Assembly: GCA_036720245.1 (NCBI GenBank)
Contig: DAIMNI010000020.1
Coordinates: 1-31,687 of the forward strand
Origin: JAAZMA01 sp036720245
GTDB taxonomy: Bacteria; Bacillota; Clostridia; Tissierellales; Tepidimicrobiaceae
Direction: 5' to 3'
DNA: 31,687 bases
Shown here: one piece after another, positions 1-6,273 of the stretch
Numbering within the stretch: the first letter of the stretch is position 1
Layout: each line of letters begins with the position of its first letter
Notes under the pieces: generated by a model
What the model saw: the letters and a program-made list of their open reading frames with translations, nothing else
Databases searched by the model: none
What the model was told of the DNA's origin: nothing
Position numbers and translations under genes: made by a program

Positions 1-44
1 AAAGCCTTTTCAATGGTTCTATCAATTTTTTTATTATTCAACTG
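1..44 (-). CDS. Possible 5' end of a truncated gene at window edge
   Basis: Reading leftward, a TTG codon at 44-42 opens a frame (first residues MNNKKIDRTIEKAF) that runs off the window. Just upstream, a strong ribosome site and an ATG start a nine-codon ORF whose TGA stop overlaps that TTG. The partial peptide resembles the very beginning of some TetR-type regulators, but 14 residues cannot establish this. The short ORF could be a leader peptide, or the gene could be frameshifted near the CCCGGGT stretch. Confidence 0.25.
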
Positions 45-189
45 TCAAAGACCCGGGTAATCATAGTTATCACCTTCTAACCTCCCTATTTATAATTATA
101 TAACATAGAGCCCAATATTATAATGCCAATCTGCTTCTATGAAATGTGGCAATAATTATGATAATATATTATAAATACATAGTCCATAA

Positions 190-230
190 TATAAAACAAA
201 GGTTAGCCATAATGCAATAGCCAACCTTAA
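190..230 (-). terminator. Rho-independent terminator after cyuA
   Basis: On the minus strand an imperfect hairpin with outer arms AAGGTT/AACCTT and an inner GC/GU-paired part (199-228) is followed by TGTTTTATATT. It lies about 40 bases beyond the cyuA stop codon and should end that transcript. Confidence 0.6.
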
Positions 231-240
231 TGTCAAGTTT

Positions 241-270
241 CGACAAAAACCGGGGTATACCGGGTACCTT
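241..270. repeat. GGGTACC box, copy 1
   Basis: A stretch reading CGACAAAAAC, CGGGG, then CGGGTACCTT directly abuts the cyuA stop codon. A closely similar stretch abuts the stop codon of the LpxD-like gene (2663-2693), and a shorter one lies at 5541-5565. The GGGTACC core is constant and the flanks vary. Function unknown; possibly the scar or border of a small mobile repeat. Confidence 0.5.
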
Positions 271-1543
271 AATCTCTTGATATAATTTCTTTACACATTA
301 CAATATCTGCTTCTCTCATACCTTCCCTTGCAATTTTCCCAAGCATCTTTATACTATCATCTGCTGTTTTACAAACTAATCCATCACCATCAGTAATTGA
401 AGCACCCATTTTTACTAAATAAGCTGACTCTATGGCGGTTCCTATTGCATTTGACAATTTTAAGGCACATCCATTTTTTGCTCCGTCACATAATATGCCA
501 CCTATACTTCCTATTACATTTGTAATACTCCTATCTATTTTCTCATCAGTTTCATTAAGTAGATAAGCAGTTCCTGCAGCAACACCTAAAGAAGCTGCTA
601 TTGCACAGGCACACATTGGCGACAATCTTCCAATATAATTTTTAACATAGATTGTAATAAGAAAGCTTAGTGCAACAGAACGAACCATCTTTTCCTCACT
701 ACAATTTTCTTCATCTGCCATAATGGTCAATGGTATAGAAGCCGTAATCCCTACATTTCCACTACTAGCACAACTCATTGCAGGTAAATTTTCTCCTTTC
801 ATCCTTGCGTCAGAAGCTGACGCAGTATAAGCTTTCGCTTTATATAATGGGCTTTTTTCTCCTATCTTTAGCCATGCTTTTCCAAAACCTTCTCCACTAC
901 CTTTTTTCATCCCTATTTTAGCTAATTTCATATTCATATCTACAGCATCTTTAATAAAATCTAGATATTCAATTGGAACTTCTTTTGAAAAATCAATGAA
1001 ATCCTTGACCTTATAGCCTCCAATTTCATGGTCTGCTTTATATATAGCATTTTTGTCATCGTTAAATTCCTTTTCTAAAATAGCTTCACCATTTTTCTCT
1101 AAATAAACAACATTTGTATGTGTCTTTGCTACAATTGCATGCCCTAAGCCTTGATTCGTTTTAACTTTAGCATCAATATATAATCCCATTCCAACTCGGT
1201 TCCAGTCAATTTGGACATCTACATGATTCCCATCGATCATGTTAAGAGCTTTCTTTTCATCATCCTTTGTAACATAATTGAGCACTTCCAATCCTAAATT
1301 AGATTTTCCAGCTATAGCTCCTAATGCCGCTGCTATATCTAATCCCTTTTCTTTAGTTCCAGGAATTCCTACTGAAATAGAATTCTTATAAGTATCACGA
1401 TCCATAATAACTGTTACTTCCTTTGGAATCCCCCCAACTATATCCTTTGCTTTGCTCACAGCAAAAGAAACTGATGTAGGCCCTGTGCATCCCAATGCTG
1501 GATTTACTTCTTTTTTTAAAACTTCTAATAGTTCTACTTTCAT
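269..1543 (-). CDS. cyuA: L-cysteine desulfidase (CyuA/YhaM, UPF0597 family)
   Basis: 424 residues, the usual full length of this family, which cleaves L-cysteine to pyruvate, ammonia and sulfide in the cytoplasm with an iron-sulfur cluster. The N-terminal NPALGCTGPT motif carries Cys19. Further cysteines that could serve the cluster or active site are C258, C311/C313, C352 and C359, in glycine-rich stretches typical of the serine-dehydratase-alpha-like fold. A ribosome site (AAAGGAAA) precedes the ATG. The gene stands alone. Upstream lie a promoter within a 46-bp repeat (1735-1780) and a hairpin with a U-rich tail (1603-1633), so transcription may be attenuated. Family assignment is firm; cysteine rather than serine as substrate follows from family knowledge. 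Confidence 0.88.
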   Translation of the reverse strand: MKVELLEVLKKEVNPALGCTGPTSVSFAVSKAKDIVGGIPKEVTVIMDRDTYKNSISVGIPGTKEKGLDIAAALGAIAGKSNLGLEVLNYVTKDDEKKALNMIDGNHVDVQIDWNRVGMGLYIDAKVKTNQGLGHAIVAKTHTNVVYLEKNGEAILEKEFNDDKNAIYKADHEIGGYKVKDFIDFSKEVPIEYLDFIKDAVDMNMKLAKIGMKKGSGEGFGKAWLKIGEKSPLYKAKAYTASASDARMKGENLPAMSCASSGNVGITASIPLTIMADEENCSEEKMVRSVALSFLITIYVKNYIGRLSPMCACAIAASLGVAAGTAYLLNETDEKIDRSITNVIGSIGGILCDGAKNGCALKLSNAIGTAIESAYLVKMGASITDGDGLVCKTADDSIKMLGKIAREGMREADIVMCKEIISRD

Positions 1544-1590
1544 TTTAATTTTCCTTTCTTAAAGTGGAAATAATATATAAAAAATTTTAC

Positions 1591-1634
1591 TAAAAAGAAA
1601 ATAGGAGAAGGCCAATTTCCAGGTCCTTCTCCTA
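1591..1634 (-). promoter_or_regulatory. Hairpin with U-rich tail in the cyuA leader (possible attenuator)
   Basis: On the minus strand a perfect 9-bp stem AGGAGAAGG/CCTTCTCCT (1603-1633) is followed by ATTTTCTTTTTA. It sits between the promoter in the 46-bp repeat and the cyuA start, about 60 bases before the ATG. It could therefore terminate cyuA transcription prematurely. I see no known riboswitch or T-box consensus in front of it. It may simply end read-through from the PIN operon. Confidence 0.5.
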
Positions 1635-1734
1635 AATCCAAATTCCTTTTTATATAAAGTTGTATTATGATTATTTCCAATTATTTTAAAGATATAACTA
1701 AATATTTGAATTTAGGAAAAAATTTATGCTATAC

Positions 1735-1780
1735 TTATTATATCATTAGATTACCACCCTATTCAATATAAATAATCATA
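1735..1780 (-). repeat. 46-bp direct repeat with promoter, copy 1
   Basis: Identical over 46 bases to 2600-2645. On the minus strand it contains TTGAAT (1766-1761), an 18-base spacer and TATAAT (1742-1737) with an extended -10 TG. This copy points at cyuA. The two copies flank the PIN-toxin gene pair. The remaining sequence of 1544-1880 holds the leader hairpin and a GC-rich hairpin at 1842-1858, with no gene seen. Confidence 0.85.
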
Positions 1781-1841
1781 AGAGCTTCGTAGGATTTTTC
1801 CTTTGAGATCCTTTTTATCTTGAGTTTGCTGCCTTTTCAGG

Positions 1842-1858
1842 GGGGAGGTTTGCTCCCC
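1842..1858. repeat. GC-rich hairpin after the PIN operon
   Basis: GGGGAG and CTCCCC arms around a five-base loop lie just downstream of the small partner gene. No U-run follows on the minus strand, so it is more likely an mRNA-end or processing hairpin than a classical terminator. Confidence 0.45.
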
Positions 1859-1880
1859 TAAGCCTGCTATGGAGTTATTA

Positions 1881-2105
1881 TTATTCTTTACTCTTCCAGT
1901 ATTCCTTTGCATTATTGTATATCTCATCTAAAGTCATATCATCAAAGACTTCATCTTCTAATTTCAAATAATCTTCCTTGCTTATACCCTCAGAATATCG
2001 TATGAATCTTAAAAATCCAGAATATCCTAATTCCTTTATCAATACTCTAGAACCCTTTTCTATTATTTCTCTGTCTGTAAATTTGCTTTTCTCATTCAAT
2101 AACAT
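1881..2105 (-). CDS. Small acidic protein, probable antitoxin of the PIN toxin
   Basis: 74 residues with no transmembrane segment and no obvious HTH or RHH motif. The central part (IEKGSRVLIKELGYSGFLRF) and the C-terminal DxMTLDEIYN stretch recall short proteins often found beside PIN-domain genes in bacteria and cyanobacteria. The start is supported by AAAGGAG ten bases before the ATG. The first 14 bases overlap the end of the PIN gene, so the two are translationally coupled. The toxin-first order is the reverse of classical vapBC. The antitoxin role is inference from context; I do not recognise a named family. Confidence 0.6.
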   Translation of the reverse strand: MLLNEKSKFTDREIIEKGSRVLIKELGYSGFLRFIRYSEGISKEDYLKLEDEVFDDMTLDEIYNNAKEYWKSKE

Positions 2106-2568
2106 TAATATCCATCTCCTTTCTGAGAAAATCTATAGGATTATATAGTTTAATATTCTCAATTGCATCTTTCAATCTGCCTTTGTTCTTTTCTACTGTT
2201 TTTATAAATTTATCATCACAAGTTATAAAATATTCACAATTCCCATACACAGCTGATGCAAGATGCAATGCATCCTTATCTTTAGCATTTGAATATTTAA
2301 CTATATCTTTTGCTATTAATTTGATATTATCATTAGGTTTTATTGTCTCTTTGCATAAGGTAGAAATAGAATTAATATGAAGCTTTCTTTCTATAAAAGG
2401 ATTTCTACTATTTTCATATTCTAATATAAAAGACCACACTAACTCATATTTTTCCTTTTCAACTAATTCAAACAAAATGTCTATTGCCATAGACTCAAAT
2501 CTTATCCTCAATTGTGTCTGGTCATCGAATATTCTATTATATATATTCATATCAAAATATATCTTCAT
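2092..2568 (-). CDS. PIN-domain ribonuclease toxin (VapC-like)
   Basis: 158 residues covering a single PIN domain. The candidate acidic metal-binding residues are D6 (KIYFDMNIY), E50 (FILEY), D99 (DKDALHLA) and D118 (FITCDDKF). This spacing is usual for PIN nucleases, which cut RNA in the cytoplasm with magnesium or manganese. The gene is first of a two-gene operon with the 74-residue partner (14-base overlap). A promoter in the 46-bp repeat at 2600-2645 reads directly into it. Codon use looks like that of its neighbours. PIN fold is well supported; toxin activity is inferred from fold and pairing. Confidence 0.8.
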   Translation of the reverse strand: MKIYFDMNIYNRIFDDQTQLRIRFESMAIDILFELVEKEKYELVWSFILEYENSRNPFIERKLHINSISTLCKETIKPNDNIKLIAKDIVKYSNAKDKDALHLASAVYGNCEYFITCDDKFIKTVEKNKGRLKDAIENIKLYNPIDFLRKEMDINVIE

Positions 2569-2599
2569 ATACTCTTCCCTGCTTTCATTCTTGTTGCAT

Positions 2600-2645
2600 T
2601 TATTATATCATTAGATTACCACCCTATTCAATATAAATAATCATA
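2600..2645 (-). repeat. 46-bp direct repeat with promoter, copy 2
   Basis: Second copy of the repeat at 1735-1780. TTGAAT (2631-2626), an 18-base spacer and TATAAT (2607-2602) form an extended -10 promoter about 30 bases upstream of the PIN gene start. Confidence 0.85.
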
Positions 2646-2662
2646 GTAATAAAAAAGAGCTT

Positions 2663-2693
2663 CGACAAAAGCTGGGGCGAACTGGGTACCCTT
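2663..2693. repeat. GGGTACC box, copy 2
   Basis: Reads CGACAAAAG, CTGGGG, then CTGGGTACCCTT, matching the element at 241-270 with a few substitutions. It again abuts a minus-strand stop codon, here that of the LpxD-like gene. Confidence 0.5.
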
Positions 2694-3615
2694 ACTTTTG
2701 AATATTTTCCCCAATTGCCTTTGCTGGCACTCCAGCTACAATCTTATTCTTCTCTACATCTTTTATTACAACGGCACCCATTCCAACTAGACTATTTTCA
2801 CCAATTAAAAGTTGATTCATTATTGATGCCCCTGGTGCAATATACGAATTTTTACTTAGTACTACACTACCACCCAACATTGATAAGGCAATTACACTAC
2901 AATTATCTTTAATAACTACATTATGAGCTATATGGCATAAATTATCTATTTTGACATTATCGCCTATCACAGTATCATCTAATGTTCCTCTATCAATACA
3001 AGTATTTGCACCTATCTCTACATCATTACCAATTATTACTCCTGCATAATGAGGTACTTTTGTATTTTTGCCTTCACTATCTTTAAAATACCCAAATCCA
3101 TCAGTACCTATAACTACGCCAGAATGAATAGTAGTATTATTTCCTATTTCAACTTTTCCTTCAATAGATACATTGTTTTTAATCACTACATTATCTCCAA
3201 TTTTAACATTTTCATCTATATAGCAATTATGTCCAATGTAGACATCTTGCCCTATATTTTTTGTCTTTATTACTGAATTAGGAGATATAAAGCTACCAAG
3301 TTTTTCTTGTTTGAAGAATTCATTCAGTATTGAAAAAAATATTTCTTTGGGATTTTTACAAATAATAAAACCTATATCTTGATTGTGAACCTCCTTTATA
3401 TCAATTTCTGAACTAACAACTAGCAGAACATTTTTTATTCCAATAAACAATTCTTCTCTAAAATATGTTTTATTCTTAATCCAGTTAACGCCATTATCAC
3501 TGATATTCTCTAGAGAATAATATTTATTTATAGAAAAATCAGTTTTTCCATAATAATCATACTCTAAATTTGATTCTTTTAAATAGTTCAATATACTACT
3601 TACTTTTATATTCAT
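2692..3615 (-). CDS. LpxD-like hexapeptide-repeat N-acyltransferase
   Basis: 307 residues from the ATG at 3615, chosen because GGAGGTG lies nine bases upstream; a longer frame opens 11 codons earlier without a ribosome site. The N-terminal ~100 residues form a variable substrate-recognition domain. From ~110 onward the protein is a left-handed beta-helix of hexapeptide repeats. It contains the LpxD-type signatures GTDGFGY (171-177), IDRGTLDDT and HIAHN, with H231 matching the catalytic histidine of LpxD. LpxD acylates UDP-glucosamine in lipid A synthesis, but no lipid A genes are nearby and the organism looks Gram-positive. A role in acylating a nucleotide-linked amino sugar for a surface glycan is more likely (inference). 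Confidence 0.75.
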   Translation of the reverse strand: MNIKVSSILNYLKESNLEYDYYGKTDFSINKYYSLENISDNGVNWIKNKTYFREELFIGIKNVLLVVSSEIDIKEVHNQDIGFIICKNPKEIFFSILNEFFKQEKLGSFISPNSVIKTKNIGQDVYIGHNCYIDENVKIGDNVVIKNNVSIEGKVEIGNNTTIHSGVVIGTDGFGYFKDSEGKNTKVPHYAGVIIGNDVEIGANTCIDRGTLDDTVIGDNVKIDNLCHIAHNVVIKDNCSVIALSMLGGSVVLSKNSYIAPGASIMNQLLIGENSLVGMGAVVIKDVEKNKIVAGVPAKAIGENIQK

Positions 3616-3803
3616 TAAACAATTCACCTCCATCAAATTGAATATCATTTGCGACTACTACCCTTTTCTACATATCCTTCCTTATATTATATTTATTCTA
3701 TAAAAAACTGTTATTTCCTTTAATTATTTTTATACAAATAAAGATAATCCCCTACAGGTTTTGAAAAGCTTTTAGTGTCGAATCCAAATTTTTGTGAATA
3801 TAA

Positions 3804-3828
3804 TGGCAAACAAAACGTCCCCTTGCCA
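3804..3828. repeat. Degenerate REP-like hairpin with GGGGAC core
   Basis: TGGCAA and TTGCCA arms enclose a loop that reads GGGGACG on the minus strand. The same core occurs in the palindromes at 8082, 18182, 26765 and 28623. Confidence 0.4.
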
Positions 3829-3833
3829 CACCT

Positions 3834-3862
3834 TTGCACCCTGCTTATATTTATGATATAAT
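3834..3862 (+). promoter_or_regulatory. Sigma-A promoter of the ATP-grasp gene
   Basis: TTGCAC (3834-3839), a 17-base spacer and a perfect TATAAT (3857-3862). Transcription would start near 3869, leaving a leader of about 220 bases. Confidence 0.65.
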
Positions 3863-4091
3863 ATTAATTGGGCGTGTTATACAATTCTGCTCATTATTTT
3901 CTTTCGGTTTTTACCAATTCATTTTTATTAACTATTCTTTTAAATTACTAAATTATATCTATTAAAATCTGAAACAAGAGTTTAAATAAATTTTTCAAAA
4001 AAGTCTAAACCATAGCTTTATTTTCTCATACTTAAAAATGGATAAAGCAAAGCTAAGGTCTATTGTTTTATAAAAATAGGAGGTTTTATAT

Positions 4092-5099
4092 ATGAAAATA
4101 GGTGTATTTTGGAGAAAGTTTAGAAATGTGGAATTTCAGAAAAAACTTACACCAGATAAAGTTTACGACGATGCTTATGAAGAAGCACAACAGCATTGTA
4201 TGGCTCTTAGAGAGTCGGGATATAATGCTGTGTTACTAGAATGGAAGGCGGATCCCAAAGAAACATTAAAAAATATTATTAAGGAAAAGGTAGATTTAAT
4301 TTTCAATGCTTCTAGCCTTAAAGAAATTTCATTTCTTGAAGCATTTGGCATACCTTATGTAGGTTCTGGTATAGATTTAGTAGCTACTAACAAAGCTGTT
4401 AGAAAAGAAATAGTAGCTTTCAATAAATTGCCTACGCCTAAATTTGTAATAGCTAAGAGCCCAAAGGAGATTCCAAAGATAGATTTAAGTTATCCATTAT
4501 TCGTAAAGCCTTTAAGAGGTAGGGGAAGTGCTGGTATTAGTGAGGAAAATATAATTTACAAATATGAACAACTTCCTAAAGTGGTTGAAAAGATAACTGA
4601 AAAAATAGGTCAACCAGCCTTAATTGAGGAATTTATAGATGGAAGGGAATTAACTGTTGGAATTATTGGATACAGAGAGCCTAAAGTATTACCTCTTTTA
4701 GAAATTGGATACAACTCTGTTAAAACAAATACTTATGAACATAAAATGTTTGATAATGAAATAATACATTGCCCAGCAGATTTTCCTAAGGATACTGAAA
4801 ATAAAATTAAAGAAGCAGCTTTGAAAGCATATAAGGTTTTAAATGTCAAGGATTTTGGTAGAATAGATATGATTTTAGGAAGGGACAACTTACCATATTT
4901 CTTGGAGATAAACACTTTTGCAGGGCTTACTATGGCAGCAAGAAAAGGCGAAAGAGATGTTCACCATGGATATATGGGATATATGGCAAATGAATTAGGA
5001 TATGATAGAGCAGAATTTATTTCTATGATTACGGAGAGCGCTATGGATAGATATGGGCTAACTGATGAAGAAAAAGAGGAACCATACGAATCCTACTAG
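4092..5099 (+). CDS. D-alanine--D-alanine ligase-like ATP-grasp protein
   Basis: 335 residues with an N-terminal pre-ATP-grasp domain (1-~100) and an ATP-grasp fold. Visible motifs are the phosphate-loop region FVKPLRGRGSAG with K139, EEFIDGRELTVG (179-190), the metal-binding D259 in GRIDM and E272/N274 in FLEINT. These are the hallmarks of carboxylate-amine ligases of the Ddl group. It lacks the usual Ddl N-terminal glycine-rich signature and has NTFAG in place of NTMPG, so it may join amino acids or a related acid and amine rather than make D-Ala-D-Ala for the wall. AGGAGG lies close before the ATG. It stands alone with its own promoter and long leader. Enzyme class is firm; substrate unknown. 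Confidence 0.75.
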   Translation: MKIGVFWRKFRNVEFQKKLTPDKVYDDAYEEAQQHCMALRESGYNAVLLEWKADPKETLKNIIKEKVDLIFNASSLKEISFLEAFGIPYVGSGIDLVATNKAVRKEIVAFNKLPTPKFVIAKSPKEIPKIDLSYPLFVKPLRGRGSAGISEENIIYKYEQLPKVVEKITEKIGQPALIEEFIDGRELTVGIIGYREPKVLPLLEIGYNSVKTNTYEHKMFDNEIIHCPADFPKDTENKIKEAALKAYKVLNVKDFGRIDMILGRDNLPYFLEINTFAGLTMAARKGERDVHHGYMGYMANELGYDRAEFISMITESAMDRYGLTDEEKEEPYESY

Positions 5100-5171
5100 A
5101 ATTGATACTTGAGTTATCACAAAATAATCTTGATTCATATTTATAACAACATAGTATAACATTAACATATA

Positions 5172-5336
5172 TTATACTACATTAGCAATAAACTGGTGAT
5201 CAAGATATTTCTTAGGAAGAGGTTTATTCTAAACTAAAAGTTTAAGAACATCTTCAAAAAAGCTTATATTATAGCCACGTTTTTTAATTAACCTGTAATC
5301 CTTTTTAAATTGACTAAGATACCTAACCTTAAGCAT
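5172..5336 (-). pseudogene. Relic of a YafQ-type mRNA interferase toxin
   Basis: Starting at the ATG at 5336, the frame gives MLKVRYLSQFKKDY, then LIKKRGYN, a typical YafQ/RelE-family beginning. A TAG at 5231-5229 ends it after 35 residues. The same frame continues past it with NKPLPKKYLDHQF, matching the family's PLPxKYxDH segment, before a second stop at 5174. A nonsense mutation and loss of the C-terminal catalytic strand make it non-functional. Its start overlaps the end of the antitoxin relic by 8 bases, as in intact dinJ-yafQ pairs. Confidence 0.7.
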
Positions 5337-5505
5337 TTAGATCCTCCATTAAAGCTTCAATACTATCAAAAGATTTATTCATATTACGATTGTTATTAAC
5401 ATCATCTATAGCAGTTTGGGTGCTTTCATTAGGGAAGTTAAGGCGTAAATCAAAAGGAATACCAGCATATGTCATATGTCAATACAAGCATGGCAACGGC
5501 ACTAA
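5329..5505 (-). pseudogene. Relic of a RelB/DinJ-family antitoxin
   Basis: The frame ending in TAA at 5331-5329 encodes AGIPFDLRLNFPNES followed by a spacer and SFDSIEALMEDLNA. This is the C-terminal half of a RelB/DinJ antitoxin, including the GIPF motif that precedes the toxin-binding tail. Upstream a TGA (5511-5509) and unrelated sequence replace the DNA-binding N-terminus. It sits in normal order before the yafQ relic. Confidence 0.7.
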
Positions 5506-5540
5506 ATTACTAATTCATTAAGGGTGAAGGAGAAAAATAA

Positions 5541-5565
5541 ATAAGGGGTGTACTGGGTACCTTTA
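5541..5565. repeat. GGGTACC box, copy 3
   Basis: Reads GGGGTGTACTGGGTACCTTT, similar to the 3' half of the boxes at 241-270 and 2663-2693. Unlike those it does not abut an intact gene; a lost gene next to it is possible. Confidence 0.4.
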
Positions 5566-5570
5566 CGTAT

Positions 5571-5655
5571 AACTTACATTTAGAGGGACTGTCCCCCTAA
5601 ATGTAAATTATTTTCACATCAAAATGAAATCAAAAGCTAAGCCTCTGGTTTTAAT
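5571..5655. repeat. Palindrome repeat with linked terminator, copy 1
   Basis: A 39-base inverted repeat (5571-5609, two mismatches, core GGGAC/GTCCC) is followed by a degenerate hairpin around AAGCCTCTGGTT. The whole ~85-base unit recurs at 8082-8163. Both copies lie just beyond the end of a minus-strand operon, and the second hairpin followed by TTTCATTTT could act as terminator. Confidence 0.65.
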
Positions 5656-5697
5656 AATACATTACATTCAAAATCTCTAATTTATAATAAGTTTTGA

Positions 5698-6273
5698 TTA
5701 TTCCAATAAGTCAAATAGGCAGCACTCACCTTCTACCTGGTGCAAATTTTTATATCTTGTAATGCTGTTAATCAATATGTTTGCATCATTAAAATAATTA
5801 GAAACAAAATTTTTACTCTTTACATCCTCTATGTTTAATTCTTTTTTACAATAAGTACTCGCCTTAATACCACCCTTTCTATTAGTAAATTTTTGATAAT
5901 GTCCCTCGTTAATTATGATTAGGATTTCTATTTCTGGCCTAGTTAAAATATCAAAAATTCGTATTTCCCCTGATTGTATCTTTTCATCATAAACTGGCCC
6001 TAAATTAAAATTCTCACTTTTAGAATCTAATATTCTAAGTACATTTATATGTCTTTCACCATAATCCATTTCTAAATTTTCTCCGGCAAATTTTTTGCCC
6101 TGTCTAGTCCTACTAAATTCTCTTATTAGCTTGTCCCCTTTATAAATATCTTTTCTTTTAAATACTAGCTTATTACTTTCGAATAATCTTTTTATAATCA
6201 CTTCTTCGGCGGAACCTTCTGATATACAAATCACATGACCAGTTTTTAATGAATCTTCTAGATCATATTGCAT
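5698..6273 (-). CDS. TOPRIM-like partner of the ATPase (RloB/AriB-like), putative defence effector
   Basis: 191 residues. VICISEGSAEE (14-24) places an acidic residue after a hydrophobic strand. NVLRILDSKSE (77-87) and the RPEIEILIIINEGHY stretch follow. This order resembles the acidic pattern of TOPRIM-like nucleases such as RloB, DUF4276/DUF4435 proteins and AriB of PARIS. Similar small proteins follow AAA ATPases in lactic-acid bacteria and have sometimes been labelled N-6 DNA methylase; no methylase motif (DPPY or FxGxG) is present here. The start overlaps the ATPase gene by 16 bases and an AGAGGA site precedes it, so translation is coupled. Nuclease activity and defence role are inferred. 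Confidence 0.6.
   Translation of the reverse strand: MQYDLEDSLKTGHVICISEGSAEEVIIKRLFESNKLVFKRKDIYKGDKLIREFSRTRQGKKFAGENLEMDYGERHINVLRILDSKSENFNLGPVYDEKIQSGEIRIFDILTRPEIEILIIINEGHYQKFTNRKGGIKASTYCKKELNIEDVKSKNFVSNYFNDANILINSITRYKNLHQVEGECCLFDLLE

Larger units (their letters stand above)
3616..4091. other. Divergent intergenic region
   Basis: 476 bases between divergently read genes. It holds a degenerate REP-like hairpin (3804-3828), the promoter of the ATP-grasp gene (3834-3862) and a leader of about 220 bases. Within the leader a weak hairpin can form between TAGCTTT near 4013 and AAAGCTA near 4048. No ORF with a credible start is visible. Confidence 0.6.
5100..5697. other. Gene-poor region holding toxin-antitoxin relics and repeats
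   Basis: 598 bases without an intact gene. It holds the dinJ-yafQ relics (5172-5505), GGGTACC box copy 3 (5541-5565) and a palindrome-plus-terminator repeat (5571-5655). No clear terminator follows the ATP-grasp gene. Confidence 0.65.

Noticed and set aside
1735..1780. AGGGTGGTA within the 46-bp repeat looks like part of a T-box
   Set aside because: Only nine of about fourteen consensus positions match, the CCGCG part is absent, no stem I or following terminator pairs with it, and it lies between -35 and -10 of a promoter.
3049..3276. Plus-strand open frame opposite the LpxD-like gene
   Set aside because: It is antisense to conserved hexapeptide repeats, has no ribosome site and an unlikely composition.
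5698..6273. N-6 DNA methylase annotation for the 191-residue protein
   Set aside because: No AdoMet-binding FxGxG or DPPY-type motif is present; the acidic pattern fits a TOPRIM-like protein better.
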